Source: Sneathiella chungangensis (lineage in GTDB: Bacteria; Pseudomonadota; Alphaproteobacteria; Sneathiellales; Sneathiellaceae). Taken from it: a stretch of DNA of 64,000 bases. The position numbers and the translations under genes are program-made. The stretch spans positions 186,001 to 250,000 of the forward strand of contig NZ_WTVA01000014.1 in the NCBI RefSeq assembly GCF_009882935.1, given 5' to 3'. This document shows, piece after piece, positions 43,610-53,685 of the stretch (positions are counted from its first letter, which is position 1; every line of letters begins with the position of its first letter). Below the pieces are notes generated by a model, which ran no database searches, was not told where the DNA came from, and saw nothing but the letters and a program-made list of their open reading frames with translations.

Positions 43610-43954
43610 TTAATCAGCGACTTTCTTTACAAATTCCGACTTCAGGCCCATTTGGCCAATGCCAGGGATTTTGCAATCAATATCATGGTCACCGTCAACG
43701 AGCCGGATATTCTTTACCTTGGTTCCGACCTTTACTACGGAAGAAGATCCCTTGACCTTCAGATCTTTGATAACCGTTATTGTATCGCCATCCCGTAATT
43801 CCGCGCCATTCGCATCACGGACAGATAGGGTATCGGATGCCCCTTCGGCTTCGGCTATGGCCCATTCATGGGCACATTCCGGACATATTCGCAGGCCGCC
43901 ATCCTCATAAACGTAAGGAGACTGACATTGTGGACAGGGGGGCAGCTCACTCAT
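43610..43954 (-). CDS. yjdM: YjdM/PhnA-family zinc-ribbon protein
   Basis: Small protein of 114 aa with an N-terminal zinc ribbon ([25 protein letters not shown], two Cys-x2-Cys knuckles) and the PhnA C-terminal domain ([41 protein letters not shown]). Historically named PhnA but not part of the C-P lyase pathway; its role is unresolved. AAAGG precedes the ATG. Stands alone. Confidence 0.95.
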   Translation of the reverse strand: MSELPPCPQCQSPYVYEDGGLRICPECAHEWAIAEAEGASDTLSVRDANGAELRDGDTITVIKDLKVKGSSSVVKVGTKVKNIRLVDGDHDIDCKIPGIGQMGLKSEFVKKVAD

Positions 43955-44603
43955 TTTATAACCTTTCGATTCCTCGGGCGTATTTTCGTAAATTCAGGTG
44001 ACAACTCTGTTCTCGGCCGGAGTAAGAAAATTTCTTGATTGGATATGCGGCGCTCAAGAATGGCACCGTCTTTACGACCAGTCATTCCTCTATCTCATTC
44101 CGCGCAATAATGGCAGACATATTTTTCGGCGAGATAGCGATGTTGTTGCCACTAAGCAGGGCGCTCTTCTTGGCAAACTGACTTTCTATCGCACCAATAT
44201 TGCTGAAATCAGCGAAAAGGCGAAATGGGTTCTGTGTTGTCATATTTAGTTTCCGGAACTATTAAGACACGGCCAAAGATCGGGTTTCCTCTGCTCATGC
44301 CTGAGGCAAGATTAATAGTAAAATAGAGGGGAAAAATCGCTCTCAACTAGCCGGCTTATTAGTAAAAAATATCAGGCCCCGTAAGCAACGGAGAAATAGA
44401 AATATATAGTTACATGTAAGTGCCTCAAAAAACTGGATTTACATAAAAATCCTTATTTAGGCTCACGAAGTAATTCCTGATTAAATTCAAAAATCATCTG
44501 CACTTGCATTACGAAACGACTGCCGCATAATATCATTTGATGACCTAACCCGTTGAAAATGATAGCGTCATAAAGAAAGAAACAGATTGTCAGGAAAGGC
44601 AAT
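43955..44603. other. 649-bp region with no confident gene before otnK
   Basis: The right half is AT-rich, with the promoter for the otnK-otnC pair expected near its end. An 83-codon plus-strand frame starting at GTG 43998 does not look like a protein family. A 53-codon minus-strand frame (44082-44243) is listed separately as a possible remnant. Confidence 0.4.
44082..44243 (-). CDS. Possible small or broken ORF, faintly phasin-like
   Basis: 53 codons starting MTTQNPFRLFADFSNIGA and ending IIARNEIEE-stop; GGA lies eight bases before the ATG. The N-P-F...DFS start and the later N-rich helix with I-A-R resemble the beginning of phasins. The frame then runs on after the stop without obvious family match. 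It could be a degenerate phasin or chance. Confidence 0.2.
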   Translation of the reverse strand: MTTQNPFRLFADFSNIGAIESQFAKKSALLSGNNIAISPKNMSAIIARNEIEE

Positions 44604-45869
44604 ATGAAAACAATATTAGGTTGTATTGCGGATGATTTTACGGGCGCTACTGATCTTGCTGGCGTGCTGGCGCGCTCTGGTGTGAAAGTCAACTTGCGTA
44701 TAGGCGTGCCAAAGACACCCCCAACGAACACCGCCGCATTTGAAGTCATTGCACTGAAATGCAGAACCTCTCCTACTGAAGACGCAATAGCCGAATGCCT
44801 GAGCGCACTATCCTGGTTAAAACAAACCGGTGCTTCCCGTTTCTTTTGGAAATATTGCTCTACATTCGATAGCACCGATAAAGGTAATATCGGGCCAGTC
44901 GCAGAAGCCATAATGGCGGATCTCAAGATAGATCAGACAATTTATTGCCCGGCTTTTCCCGAAAACGGGCGGAGCATTTTTATGGGAAATTTGTTTGTGG
45001 GGGAGCAACCGCTCGCGGAAAGCCCGATGAAGGATCACCCGCTCACACCTATGCGCGACAGTAACTTAATCCGGCTCTTAACACCGCAAACAACGGCTCC
45101 CGTTGGGTTGGCCAATCGGCTGTGCGTCGCCTCCGGGCCTGACGCCTTGCGAGCGAGACTGGATGATTTACGTGACGACGGTGTCGTGCATGTTGTGGTC
45201 GATGCGGTAGCAAACGGCGATCTCCGTGTGATTGCTGACGCCTGCCGCAATATGCCATTGATAACCGGGGGCAGCGCCGTCGCCATGGCATTGCCGGATT
45301 TTTATATGTCGGACGGATTGCTGGCGCAGGACGCTTCAGAATATACCGCCCCGCAACTGGATGAGGGAGCGATTGTCCTTTCTGGCAGCTGTTCTGCCAT
45401 GACCCGCGCCCAGGTGGCTGCATTCTCAAACCAGGCAGAGTGTTACAAGCTTGATCCGCTGGACCTTGCCAATAATGGCGATCAACCAGTGCGGGAATGG
45501 CTTCAAAACATACCTAAAGATGTTGTCCCCTTGATTTATGCAACGGCGGAGCCCGATGCCGTCCGCAAGGTACAGGAAAAACTGGGCACTGAGAAAGCAG
45601 GTGAAATTGTCGAAAATGCCTTAGCCAGATTGGCTGTCGATGCACGAAATCAGGGCCGACATCGATTTGTTGTTGCTGGCGGCGAAACGTCCGGTGCCGT
45701 GACCAAAGCGCTTGAAATAGAGCAGCTAACGGTCGGTGCGGAAATCGTTCCAGGCGTCCCCTGGACTTTCTCCAAATCAAATGGAATTAATATTGCGCTT
45801 GCCCTGAAATCCGGAAATTTCGGAACAGAGAGTTTCTTCTCAGACGCCCTGGAATTATTAAACTCATGA
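44604..45869 (+). CDS. otnK: 3-oxo-tetronate kinase (four-carbon acid sugar kinase, DUF1537 family)
   Basis: Cytoplasmic kinase of 421 aa. The N-terminal domain opens LGCIADDFTGATDLAGVLARSGV; the C-terminal nucleotide-binding domain has LSGSCSAMTRAQVAAF and the conserved VVAGGETSGAVTKALE and VPGVPWTFS blocks. Known family members phosphorylate 3-oxo-tetronates from threonate or erythronate. Strong AGGAAAGG ribosome-binding site. Overlaps the decarboxylase by 4 bp, the standard OtnK-OtnC pairing. Confidence 0.92.
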   Translation: MKTILGCIADDFTGATDLAGVLARSGVKVNLRIGVPKTPPTNTAAFEVIALKCRTSPTEDAIAECLSALSWLKQTGASRFFWKYCSTFDSTDKGNIGPVAEAIMADLKIDQTIYCPAFPENGRSIFMGNLFVGEQPLAESPMKDHPLTPMRDSNLIRLLTPQTTAPVGLANRLCVASGPDALRARLDDLRDDGVVHVVVDAVANGDLRVIADACRNMPLITGGSAVAMALPDFYMSDGLLAQDASEYTAPQLDEGAIVLSGSCSAMTRAQVAAFSNQAECYKLDPLDLANNGDQPVREWLQNIPKDVVPLIYATAEPDAVRKVQEKLGTEKAGEIVENALARLAVDARNQGRHRFVVAGGETSGAVTKALEIEQLTVGAEIVPGVPWTFSKSNGINIALALKSGNFGTESFFSDALELLNS

Positions 45870-46522
45870 CCTCAGAAGAAAACCGGTCGCGGGAACAGAT
45901 TTGCGAGATGGCAAAGTCAATATATGACCGTGGCCTGACGGGAAGCGCGTCGGGTAATATCTCGTTGCGACTTTCAAATGGGCAATTGCTGGTAACACCG
46001 ACGGGCAGCAGTTTTGGCCGACTGGATCCAGCGCGACTCACTCTTTTAAATCAGGATTTTTCCTATAGCTCCGGAGATCAGGCAACCAAGGAAATGGCGC
46101 TCCATTCCGCATTTTATGAAACAAGGCCGGGCATCACGGGCGCTGTCGTGCATTTGCATTCAAGTCACTCTGTCGCACTTTCCGTTTTGCCTGACATAGA
46201 TCCGGAAAATGTACTGCCGCCGATTACGGCTTACGGCATTATGAAACTGGGCAAGGTAAAACTGCTTCCCTATTTCATGCCGGGCGACCCGGCTATGGGA
46301 GACGCTATCCGAGGGTTGGCGGGAAAGCGCAGTGCCGTTTTGCTGGCGCATCACGGTCCTGTTGTCGCGGGCAAGGATCTCGAAGCGGCCGTCTATGCCA
46401 TGGAAGAATTGGAAGAAACGGCAAAATTGACGCTTCTAACCCACAGGCTACAGCCAAACTTACTGAATGACTCTCAGGTCAGAGACATTGTAACCAAATT
46501 TGACGTTCAATGGGATGATTAG
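45866..46522 (+). CDS. otnC: Class II aldolase-family 3-oxo-tetronate 4-phosphate decarboxylase
   Basis: Zinc enzyme of 218 aa. Metal ligands are visible in VVHLHSSHSVALS (two His) and LLAHHGPVVAG (third His); GLTGSASGNISLRL and LVTPTGSSFGRL form the phosphate-binding part. Together with OtnK it converts phosphorylated 3-oxo-acid sugar to dihydroxyacetone phosphate plus carbon dioxide. The isomerase OtnI is not seen nearby; the dehydrogenase at 47038 may supply the first step. Confidence 0.9.
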   Translation: MTSEENRSREQICEMAKSIYDRGLTGSASGNISLRLSNGQLLVTPTGSSFGRLDPARLTLLNQDFSYSSGDQATKEMALHSAFYETRPGITGAVVHLHSSHSVALSVLPDIDPENVLPPITAYGIMKLGKVKLLPYFMPGDPAMGDAIRGLAGKRSAVLLAHHGPVVAGKDLEAAVYAMEELEETAKLTLLTHRLQPNLLNDSQVRDIVTKFDVQWDD

Positions 46523-46563
46523 CGCATCGTTCGCTAGTGCACCGCCAATCCAGCGGGTAGTAA

Positions 46564-46605
46564 GAGAGCGTCCCGTTTTACTTGACAATAAAACCGAACG
46601 CTCTC
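46564..46605. terminator. Two-tier stem-loop between convergent otnC and RidA-family genes
   Basis: Outer stem GAGAGCGT with ACGCTCTC (8 bp) and inner stem GTTTTA with TAAAAC (6 bp), separated by small internal loops. It lies between two convergent stops. No U-tract, so termination strength is uncertain. Confidence 0.55.
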
Positions 46606-46618
46606 CTGGGGCTATGGA

Positions 46619-46999
46619 TTAACCTTTTACAGCGATTGCGGAAATCTCCACAAGTAGTCCCTTCCCTGCAAGATCCGCCCGGATAGTTGCACGCGCAGGA
46701 TACTCCGGTTTAAACATAGACGAATAAACTTCATTCATTTCATCATAGTCGGCCAAAGACTGAAGATAGACGGTTGTCGAAACAACGTCGTCAAGTGTCA
46801 TTCCACCTTCTGCGAGAATTGTTTTGATCTTGCCAATGACAACTCGTGTTTGCTCTTTGACATCACCGGGCGCAAAGGGATTTCCATCGTTATCTTGCGG
46901 GATCTGGCCAGCGATAAAGATCATGTTGCCAGCCTTCACGCCTAGACTAAACGGTCCTCTTGGCGTCCATTCTTTTGGTTTGAGAGCAGTTTTTGCCAT
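46619..46999 (-). CDS. RidA/YjgF-family protein
   Basis: Small trimeric protein of 126 aa. Family features: GPFSLGVKAGNMIFIAGQIPQD, GMTLDDVVSTTVYLQSLADYDEMNEVY and the Arg-containing end YPARATIRADLAGKGLLVEISAIA. Members hydrolyse reactive enamines/imines or act as deaminases in N-heterocycle breakdown. AAAGGA precedes the ATG. Final gene of the nine-gene minus-strand run. Confidence 0.93.
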   Translation of the reverse strand: MAKTALKPKEWTPRGPFSLGVKAGNMIFIAGQIPQDNDGNPFAPGDVKEQTRVVIGKIKTILAEGGMTLDDVVSTTVYLQSLADYDEMNEVYSSMFKPEYPARATIRADLAGKGLLVEISAIAVKG

Positions 47000-47037
47000 G
47001 TCAATGTTCCTTTCTGTGTACTAAATAATTTTAACGG

Positions 47038-47940
47038 TTAGCTGCGTTTGACAGATGTGGCGGCCATAGCTTCCAACACTGTCACAATTGAACTCGAGTC
47101 ATTCTGGCCATTGCCTTGCGATTTCACGGCCCGCAACACTTCACGTGATGCACTCACCGTTGGCAGGGAGACACCATGCTTTTCCGCAAGCCGCATCGCA
47201 CCCGTCAGATCTTTGTCCATATTGTTGGCCGAGAAATGAGGTGGGAAGAAATTATGTGCGATCATACGGGGGCCTCGCGTTGCCATTGCACCCGTTTGCG
47301 GACCGGTTCCCGGAAGAGAGGTAATGTCGATGACGACTTGAGGATCAATACCGATTTTTGCCGCAAGCACGAGAGCCTCGGCAGAGGCCTGGATAGCAAC
47401 ACCCATAACCAGATTGGCAATCAATTTAAGCGTCGTGCCGTTACCGCTCTTACCGGTATACAACACCATGCTTCCAAGTACTTTTAGGAGCGGCTCGCAG
47501 GTTTTAAACGCTTCTTCCGGGCCGCCAACCATAATGCCGAGCGTACCGCTTTCCGCAACCTTTGGACCTCCCGATACAGGGGCATCCAATATTGCGACAT
47601 TCTTTTCCTGGGCGCGTTCCGCATGGGCAATGGAATATTCCGGTGCAATACTCGCGGAATCAATAATAATCAGGTTTGGATGGGCGCCTTCAATCAAGCC
47701 GTCTTTACCGAATATCACAGCCTCTGTCGCCGGTGCGTCAGATACCATGGAAAAAACGATGTCATTCTGCGCGGCAACTTCTTTCGGACTGTTCGCCCAG
47801 ATTGCCCCTGCCTTTACCAGGTCGTTCCCGGCCTCTTTCGTTCTATTCCAAACAGTTACTGTGTAACCAGAATCCATCAACCGTTTAACGATTACTTTCC
47901 CCATGGTTCCAAGACCGATGAATCCAATATTCTTGGTCAT
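47038..47940 (-). CDS. Beta-hydroxyacid dehydrogenase (3-hydroxyisobutyrate dehydrogenase family)
   Basis: NAD(P)-dependent dehydrogenase of 300 aa. Rossmann start IGFIGLGTMGKVIVKRLMDSGYTVTVWNRT, substrate loop DAPVSGGPKVAESGTLGIMVGG, catalytic Lys region GNGTTLKLIANLVMG, and NNMDKDLTGAMRLAEKHG. Near otnK/otnC it could act as L-threonate dehydrogenase (LtnD role), but it is on the opposite strand with the Liv-type genes, so another hydroxy acid is equally possible. AAGGA ribosome-binding site. Confidence 0.9.
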   Translation of the reverse strand: MTKNIGFIGLGTMGKVIVKRLMDSGYTVTVWNRTKEAGNDLVKAGAIWANSPKEVAAQNDIVFSMVSDAPATEAVIFGKDGLIEGAHPNLIIIDSASIAPEYSIAHAERAQEKNVAILDAPVSGGPKVAESGTLGIMVGGPEEAFKTCEPLLKVLGSMVLYTGKSGNGTTLKLIANLVMGVAIQASAEALVLAAKIGIDPQVVIDITSLPGTGPQTGAMATRGPRMIAHNFFPPHFSANNMDKDLTGAMRLAEKHGVSLPTVSASREVLRAVKSQGNGQNDSSSIVTVLEAMAATSVKRS

Positions 47941-48022
47941 TTTTTTATCCTTCCTCCAATTTTCAGATTTGAATTATTTGTTACGAAGTCGACGGCGCTC
48001 TAACTGCCGCTCTCGTGGGTTG

Positions 48023-48790
48023 TCATTCTGGTTCTGCTTCATCACTAAAACCAAAAAGCCGTTTCTGCATTTCGGTATCTCCCCATAGCTGCCGAGCAGG
48101 AATGGTCTCGCCAAGCCGGCCATTGATCATCACCGAAACATTGTCGGCGACCTCCAAAACAACATTCAGGTTCTGTTCAATCAGCAAAATTGTAAGCTCT
48201 TCTGTTGCCGCCAGATTATTGAAAAGATCAATCATTTGGCTGACAATCACCGGCGCCAAACCTTCCGTCGGCTCATCCATTACAATCAATGCCGGGTTCA
48301 GCAGTAATGCTCTTGCAATGGCGACCATCTGTTGCTCGCCGCCAGAGAGCTCCTTACCAAGGTGGGTTTTCCGCTCCGCCAGTCTCGGAAAATGTTCATA
48401 AATACGATCAATAGACCAATTTCCGGTTTTTCCTTTACCGGCTAACTTCAAATGTTCATGGACATTGAGCGAATTCCATAGCCTCCGCCCTTGCGGTACA
48501 TAGGCCATCCCCTTTCGCGTTATGGCGTGGGGCGACAATCCGCAAATGTTATCTCCCTTCAGAAAGACGTCCCCGATGCCTGGTGTAAGTCCGGTAATAC
48601 CATTACAAAGGCTTGTTTTCCCCATGCCATTCCGACCAACGATACCGAGGATGCCCTGTGTCAGTTCCAACGATACTTCCTGGACAATATGAGCTCTTCC
48701 ATAATGCACATTGAAATTACGCACCTCCAGAATAGGAGGACGTCGACTTTCGCATACGGGCAAATCAGCGGCTGAATTCTGGCTATGCAT
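48023..48790 (-). CDS. Liv-type ABC transporter ATP-binding protein (LivF family), second system
   Basis: ATPase of 255 aa. Walker [18 protein letters not shown], LivF stretch [21 protein letters not shown], signature [17 protein letters not shown], Walker [16 protein letters not shown] and switch [15 protein letters not shown]. Two starts possible: ATG 48811 or ATG 48790; AAGG is better spaced for 48790, which overlaps the LivG stop. Confidence 0.92.
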   Translation of the reverse strand: MHSQNSAADLPVCESRRPPILEVRNFNVHYGRAHIVQEVSLELTQGILGIVGRNGMGKTSLCNGITGLTPGIGDVFLKGDNICGLSPHAITRKGMAYVPQGRRLWNSLNVHEHLKLAGKGKTGNWSIDRIYEHFPRLAERKTHLGKELSGGEQQMVAIARALLLNPALIVMDEPTEGLAPVIVSQMIDLFNNLAATEELTILLIEQNLNVVLEVADNVSVMINGRLGETIPARQLWGDTEMQKRLFGFSDEAEPE

Positions 48791-49547
48791 GCATGTTACC
48801 TTTATGGTCATGGGTGCCCATGTAAATCGCCTGCACCTGGGGGTTTTTGACTATTTCCTGGGGTGACTCTGAGGCAATAATTTTGCCATTACTCATGACT
48901 GTTACTTGCTCAACGACTTTGAGCGCGATATCGAGATCGTGTTCAATGATCACAAAACCAATCTCCGAGGGCAGGCCTTCAAGCAACCTGACCAGGTCGT
49001 CACGCTCCTTTGGCGATAGCCCGGCTGCGGGTTCATCCAATAGAATAAATTTTGGCTCACCGGCCATCGCCATGCCTATTTCCAGCTGACGTTGCTGGCC
49101 ATGAGACAAATCGACGACCTTCTTATCCGCGACATCTTTCAAATGGACACGGCCAATCAGTTTTTCCGTATCAATCACATCGCTATGATCTTTTGACAAA
49201 GGAAGCACCTTCATTCGGCCTGCTTTTATTCCGCGCACGGCCGCAAAAATATTGTCACGGACGGTGAGATCTTTGAACAGCAGCGAAGATTGATAAGTAC
49301 GCCTCATTCCCAGGCGAATTCTTTTATGTGTCGACGTGTTGGTTACGTCATTCCCATAAAATTCAATGGTCCCGGACGTCGGTTTCAAGTCACCGGTTAT
49401 CAGGTTAAACAAGGTTGTTTTGCCCGCCCCATTTGGCCCCAATATCGCATGACGCTCCCCTGGAGAGAAGTTCACTGTGACTTTATCAAGCACAGTGAAC
49501 TCTCCAAACGAAATCGTTAAATCAACAATGGACAATGCATAAGTCAT
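48783..49547 (-). CDS. Liv-type ABC transporter ATP-binding protein (LivG family), second system
   Basis: ATPase of 254 aa. Walker [43 protein letters not shown] (LivG-type), signature [17 protein letters not shown], Walker [16 protein letters not shown] and switch [12 protein letters not shown]. Lies directly downstream of its binding-protein gene. Confidence 0.92.
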   Translation of the reverse strand: MTYALSIVDLTISFGEFTVLDKVTVNFSPGERHAILGPNGAGKTTLFNLITGDLKPTSGTIEFYGNDVTNTSTHKRIRLGMRRTYQSSLLFKDLTVRDNIFAAVRGIKAGRMKVLPLSKDHSDVIDTEKLIGRVHLKDVADKKVVDLSHGQQRQLEIGMAMAGEPKFILLDEPAAGLSPKERDDLVRLLEGLPSEIGFVIIEHDLDIALKVVEQVTVMSNGKIIASESPQEIVKNPQVQAIYMGTHDHKGNMHA

Positions 49548-49607
49548 TATTGATCAATTTCCTTTTTTTGACTTTTTACTAGCATTTAGCCAATACAGGT
49601 TTCAAAG

Positions 49608-50858
49608 CTATGGACAGGACGGTGATTCACGTGAACCAATGCCCATTGCATCGAACTCCGCTGCAGAAAGATTCAGCTTCTGATCAATTTTTGGCACTGT
49701 CTGCACGACTTCAGAGACAAGATCACCTTCGTCATTCTTGATGATTTCAGTAATGAATGCCGGTCCGACCGCGTGGCGGTTTTCATCCAACGTAATCAAA
49801 CCAACCGGCGTCTGAAGCTGAAGGTTCTGAAGCGCGTTTCTGAATTTCGCCTGACCGTCTGACAAATCACCATTTACCTGGTCCAGAGCTTCCAGCATTG
49901 CCTTTACGTTGCTGTAATAGGCAAATGCAAAGAAGGAAGGTGCAGGAAATGCGTCATCAAAAGACTTGCGGTATTCCGCGACAAACTTGTTCCATTCCGG
50001 GGTATCGAGTTTGTCTGCAGTCCAGCCAGATGACAAAGTGCCGATCAAGGCATCACGACGCTTGCCTTTATAGCTGAGAACAGTTTGGTCAACCATGACG
50101 GAGCCGGCAATAAACGGCTTGTCTCCACCTGCCTGTTCATACTGGCGCATGAAATTAACGGCATCTGCACCGGCCAGGACAACGAGGATAGAATCGACAT
50201 CTTCCGGAATAGAGGCAATCACAGAGGAGAAATCCTTGTTGCCGACCGGAACCCATGCTTTTTTCGGAACTTTACCGCCTGCTTTACAAAAGCCGGACAT
50301 GAACCCTTGAACCTGCGAGTACGGAAACGAATAATCTTCCGCAATAATCATAGTCCGCTTAAAACCCTTGTCATACGCGTATGAACCCAAGGGTGCCATC
50401 ACTTGGGCGCCATCGAGATTAAATCGAAAGAAGTTTGGAGACGGATCAACGAGAGTTGTTTCCTGTCCGCCTGAGCTTCCGTTAATGAACGTAATCTGTG
50501 GCTGAGTACGAGAGTAGTTCTTTACGGCAACACCCTCTGATCCGGAGAGGGGACCAATCATCAAATCGACTTTGTCCTGCTCAACCAGTTTACGCGTCGC
50601 ATTGACGGCGGAATCAGGCTGGGCATTAGAGGACCCTTTTACAAAAACAATCTTTTTGCCCCCGGCCATTCCTTTCCATTCCATCAAGGCAAGCTCCGCG
50701 CCTCGAATTGCGTCCTGTCCCAGGACAGTAAACGGTCCTTCCAATGTCGCCAGAAGACCCACTTTAATTTCGTCTTCTGCTTGCGCGGAAAAACTAAAGC
50801 CAGCGATTGTTAGAGTACTTACTACAGTTAGTACTCGTCTGAATTTTGTTATCTTCAT
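49608..50858 (-). CDS. Liv-type ABC transporter periplasmic binding protein, second system
   Basis: Type I binding protein of 416 aa with a signal peptide (VLTVVSTLTIAGFSFSAQAED, cleavage near residue 27). Features: IKVGLLATLEGPFTVLGQDAIRGAELALME, LMIGPLSGSEGVAVKNYSRT, INGSSGGQETTL. It resembles binders of aromatic or amide-like ligands in this family as much as leucine binders. Strong CGGAGGAGG ribosome-binding site. Inserted between permease and ATPase genes. Confidence 0.9.
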   Translation of the reverse strand: MKITKFRRVLTVVSTLTIAGFSFSAQAEDEIKVGLLATLEGPFTVLGQDAIRGAELALMEWKGMAGGKKIVFVKGSSNAQPDSAVNATRKLVEQDKVDLMIGPLSGSEGVAVKNYSRTQPQITFINGSSGGQETTLVDPSPNFFRFNLDGAQVMAPLGSYAYDKGFKRTMIIAEDYSFPYSQVQGFMSGFCKAGGKVPKKAWVPVGNKDFSSVIASIPEDVDSILVVLAGADAVNFMRQYEQAGGDKPFIAGSVMVDQTVLSYKGKRRDALIGTLSSGWTADKLDTPEWNKFVAEYRKSFDDAFPAPSFFAFAYYSNVKAMLEALDQVNGDLSDGQAKFRNALQNLQLQTPVGLITLDENRHAVGPAFITEIIKNDEGDLVSEVVQTVPKIDQKLNLSAAEFDAMGIGSRESPSCP

Positions 50859-50905
50859 ACTTACCTCCTCCGAGAAAATGATTGGATTTTCTTACTTACT
50901 AATAC

Positions 50906-51943
50906 TTAAACATCGTCAACCTTTATTACCTCCATACCCATTTTATCCTCACTTGCTTTTGGCCTTTTCTTCGCCCAATTCAGAATTTTCGATCCAACAC
51001 CGATCAGCCCATTTGGTGAAAAAATGACGATTAGGAAAAACACACAACCGACCAATAATCGGAACCGATCACTGCCGACCAAATCGATGGCGAAATTTTG
51101 TAGTAGAATGAAAATCACCGCCCCGACAAAGCCGCCAATTGGGTGGTTCAATCCACCAATAACGGCAATGATCAGGATATTGATCATGGCATCCACGCCG
51201 ACAATTCCGGGAGAAACAAACCCATTGAACCAGGCCAGCAAGACGCCGCCCGTCGCGGCAAGAGCGCCGGCAATGGAATGCGTAACGATCCGATGCAAAA
51301 AGATGTTATATCCGAGGGCCTTCATGCGCCGTGGGTTATCCCTAATCCCTTGAAGGGCAACGCCGAAAGGCGACCGAATAAGCGAGACTACGAAGACATA
51401 TGCCAATACGGCACACATCAACGAGACATAGTAAAATGGTACGGGATCTTTAAAGTTTGTGCCGAAAACCGTCGGCGGCAGAATACCCGACAATCCTTGA
51501 AAGCCGTTGAAAATCACATAGTTCTGCTGCACGAAGTAGAATGTCGCGACACCAACCGCCAAGGTAATCATGATGGTGTAAACGCCTTCAGTGCGGACAG
51601 AAAGCAGCCCGAAAAAGCTTGCCACCAATGTCGCCAGAATGATCGCTGCCGGAACCGCAATAATAGGAGCCAATTGCAGGCTCTGAACGGCATTACTTTC
51701 ACCAAACAGCGCCAGGAAGTAACCAGCGAGCCCTGCGATCGACATTTGAGAGAGTGATACCATGCCGCCATATCCCGCCAGAAGCGTCAATGACAAGGCA
51801 ATCATTCCCAAAATCAACGACAGGGCGCCAATCTGAAAGACAAAAAAGTTATTGGCAAAGGATGGGTAAGCCAACAAGGCGATTAATCCGAACAGATAAA
51901 ACACCCACTGGGATGAATTTCGGATTTGAGAAAAAATGTCCAT
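50906..51943 (-). CDS. Liv-type ABC transporter permease (LivM family), second system
   Basis: Inner-membrane permease of 345 aa. LivM features: LAGYGGMVSLSQMSIAGLAGYFLALF, LAVGVATFYFVQQNYVIFNGFQGL, SPFGVALQGIRDNPRRMKALGYNI and VIGGLNHPIGGFVGAV. ATG at 51943 follows GGGAG and starts 1 bp after the LivH stop; the longer frame upstream is not needed. Confidence 0.92.
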   Translation of the reverse strand: MDIFSQIRNSSQWVFYLFGLIALLAYPSFANNFFVFQIGALSLILGMIALSLTLLAGYGGMVSLSQMSIAGLAGYFLALFGESNAVQSLQLAPIIAVPAAIILATLVASFFGLLSVRTEGVYTIMITLAVGVATFYFVQQNYVIFNGFQGLSGILPPTVFGTNFKDPVPFYYVSLMCAVLAYVFVVSLIRSPFGVALQGIRDNPRRMKALGYNIFLHRIVTHSIAGALAATGGVLLAWFNGFVSPGIVGVDAMINILIIAVIGGLNHPIGGFVGAVIFILLQNFAIDLVGSDRFRLLVGCVFFLIVIFSPNGLIGVGSKILNWAKKRPKASEDKMGMEVIKVDDV

Positions 51944-51944
51944 A

Positions 51945-52895
51945 TTACTCCCGCCCCAGCAAGCCCTGTGGCCGGGCAATTAATACGGCAGCCATGATTA
52001 TAAAGGTGAAAATCACGCCATATGTCGGAGCATAGGCAAGGCCGTACTGCTCCGATAAACCAATCAATATGGCCCCCAGCGCGGTCCCTATAATACTTCC
52101 CATGCCGCCAACGATGACGACGACTAAAGACGCCAATAAGTAACGTGTATCCTCACCCGGCGTGATCGACATCAAGGACCCCCCGATGACACCGCTAAGG
52201 CCCGCAATCGCCGCCCCAATAGCGAACGTCAACGCGAAGACAACATGTACATTCACCCCCATCGCAGAAAGCATCTGCTGGTCATCAACGCCAGCCCGTA
52301 TCATCACGCCCAGATAGGTCTTGTTCAGAAGCAGCCAGAGACCCAAACCAACGGAGATAGAAAACCCAAGGATGAATAACTTATAGATCGAGTATTTTCC
52401 GATGACGGGGATCGCAACGGCGCCATACATCCAATCCGGCGGGTCGAGCTGATAGATATCAGAGCCCCACCCCCAAAGCATCAGGTCCGCCAATATCACC
52501 GATATGGCGATCGTCACGAGGGCCTGTTGCAGCTCCTGGTTCTGCATATGGCGAAAGACCAGTACCTGCAGCAGGAAACCGACGATCCCAACACCAAAGG
52601 TCCCGACGGCCACACCGACCAACCAGGATCCGCTTAAATCCGCCACCGTATAACCGAGATAGGCCCCGAGAAGATAAAGAGATCCGTGGGTTAGATTGAC
52701 ATTTTTCAAAAGGCCGAAAATTAGTGTGAAGCCGATCGCAACCAAAAAATAAAGCGCGGCAATTGTCAGACCATTCATACTGACCGTGACGAACAGATTT
52801 TTATTGTCTGTAATTGCCCATGCGGCAAAAGTCGCGAACAGCGCCAAGACGATCAAGTACACAATTGCCGATACTTTTCTTTTATGGATTTTCAT
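51945..52895 (-). CDS. Liv-type ABC transporter permease (LivH family), second system
   Basis: Inner-membrane permease of 316 aa. LivH features: LVAIGFTLIFGLLKNVNLTHGSLYLLGAYLG, HMQNQELQQALVTIAISVI, TYLGVMIRAGVDDQQMLSAMGVNV and VVIVGGMGSIIGTALGAI. The ATG at 52895 overlaps the hydrolase stop by 14 bp; the frame is open nine codons further up. First transporter gene of this operon. Confidence 0.9.
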   Translation of the reverse strand: MKIHKRKVSAIVYLIVLALFATFAAWAITDNKNLFVTVSMNGLTIAALYFLVAIGFTLIFGLLKNVNLTHGSLYLLGAYLGYTVADLSGSWLVGVAVGTFGVGIVGFLLQVLVFRHMQNQELQQALVTIAISVILADLMLWGWGSDIYQLDPPDWMYGAVAIPVIGKYSIYKLFILGFSISVGLGLWLLLNKTYLGVMIRAGVDDQQMLSAMGVNVHVVFALTFAIGAAIAGLSGVIGGSLMSITPGEDTRYLLASLVVVIVGGMGSIIGTALGAILIGLSEQYGLAYAPTYGVIFTFIIMAAVLIARPQGLLGRE

Positions 52896-53685
52896 GGCAA
52901 CCAAGGTGTTTGTTAGAAACACTGAAATAGAAATTCAATAGGGCGTTGTTGACTTCCTGGGGCCGTTCGATCGCTGTCCAATGACCCGTATTGCTGAATA
53001 TTTTCAAGCTAGATCCGGCGATCTGGTGGGCCATTTTCAGGGTATCCGCGGGACTGCCAACCTTATCTTCATCCCCGGTCAACAGTAATGTCGGGCATGA
53101 GATTGCCTCCAGTTTTGCGGAATTCGCTGCCGCAAGTGCTTCACATGTCCGGGCATACCCTTCTGCGTCCTGGCCCATAAGTATTTCACGGACAAAAGCG
53201 CAAACAATGGGCTGGGACTTTCGGCTTTCCTGGGAAATCGACGCTTCGACCAAAGCATCCGCAATCGGCGCCATCCCTTGCTCACGGGCGAGCTTCGCGC
53301 GGTCTTTCAAGGCATTGCGCGCGCCGGCGGGCGGCTCTGTCAAAGGGCCCATCAACACCATACTTTTAACCCGCTCAGCATGATTGGCGGCCAAATGCTG
53401 ACAGACAATCGTCCCCATCGAGTGCCCGACCAGATGTACCGAGTCTATTTTTAGTTCGTCCATTAGGGACAGGGCGTCCTGCACAAATCCTTCAATGGAC
53501 AGCTCGCCCTGATAGGGCGATCGGCCTGATCCCTCGAGATCGTGGCAAACGACATGATAATGATTGGACAAGACTTCACGTTGGGGCATCCAGGCATTAC
53601 AACTTCCGCCCAAACCGTGAATCATCATGATGGTTTCACCTTCACCATTCTGTTCTACGGACAAAATTTTGTTATTAATTTTCAT
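52882..53685 (-). CDS. Alpha/beta hydrolase
   Basis: Cytoplasmic alpha/beta-fold hydrolase of 267 aa. Oxyanion HGLGGSCNAW, nucleophile Ser in VHLVGHSMGTIVCQHLA, acid Asp in LLLTGDEDKVGSP and catalytic His in FSNTGHWTAIERP. The arrangement is that of C-C hydrolases, 3-oxoadipate enol-lactonases and small esterases. Second gene of the operon after the amidohydrolase. Specific substrate unknown. Confidence 0.9.
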   Translation of the reverse strand: MKINNKILSVEQNGEGETIMMIHGLGGSCNAWMPQREVLSNHYHVVCHDLEGSGRSPYQGELSIEGFVQDALSLMDELKIDSVHLVGHSMGTIVCQHLAANHAERVKSMVLMGPLTEPPAGARNALKDRAKLAREQGMAPIADALVEASISQESRKSQPIVCAFVREILMGQDAEGYARTCEALAAANSAKLEAISCPTLLLTGDEDKVGSPADTLKMAHQIAGSSLKIFSNTGHWTAIERPQEVNNALLNFYFSVSNKHLGCHENP

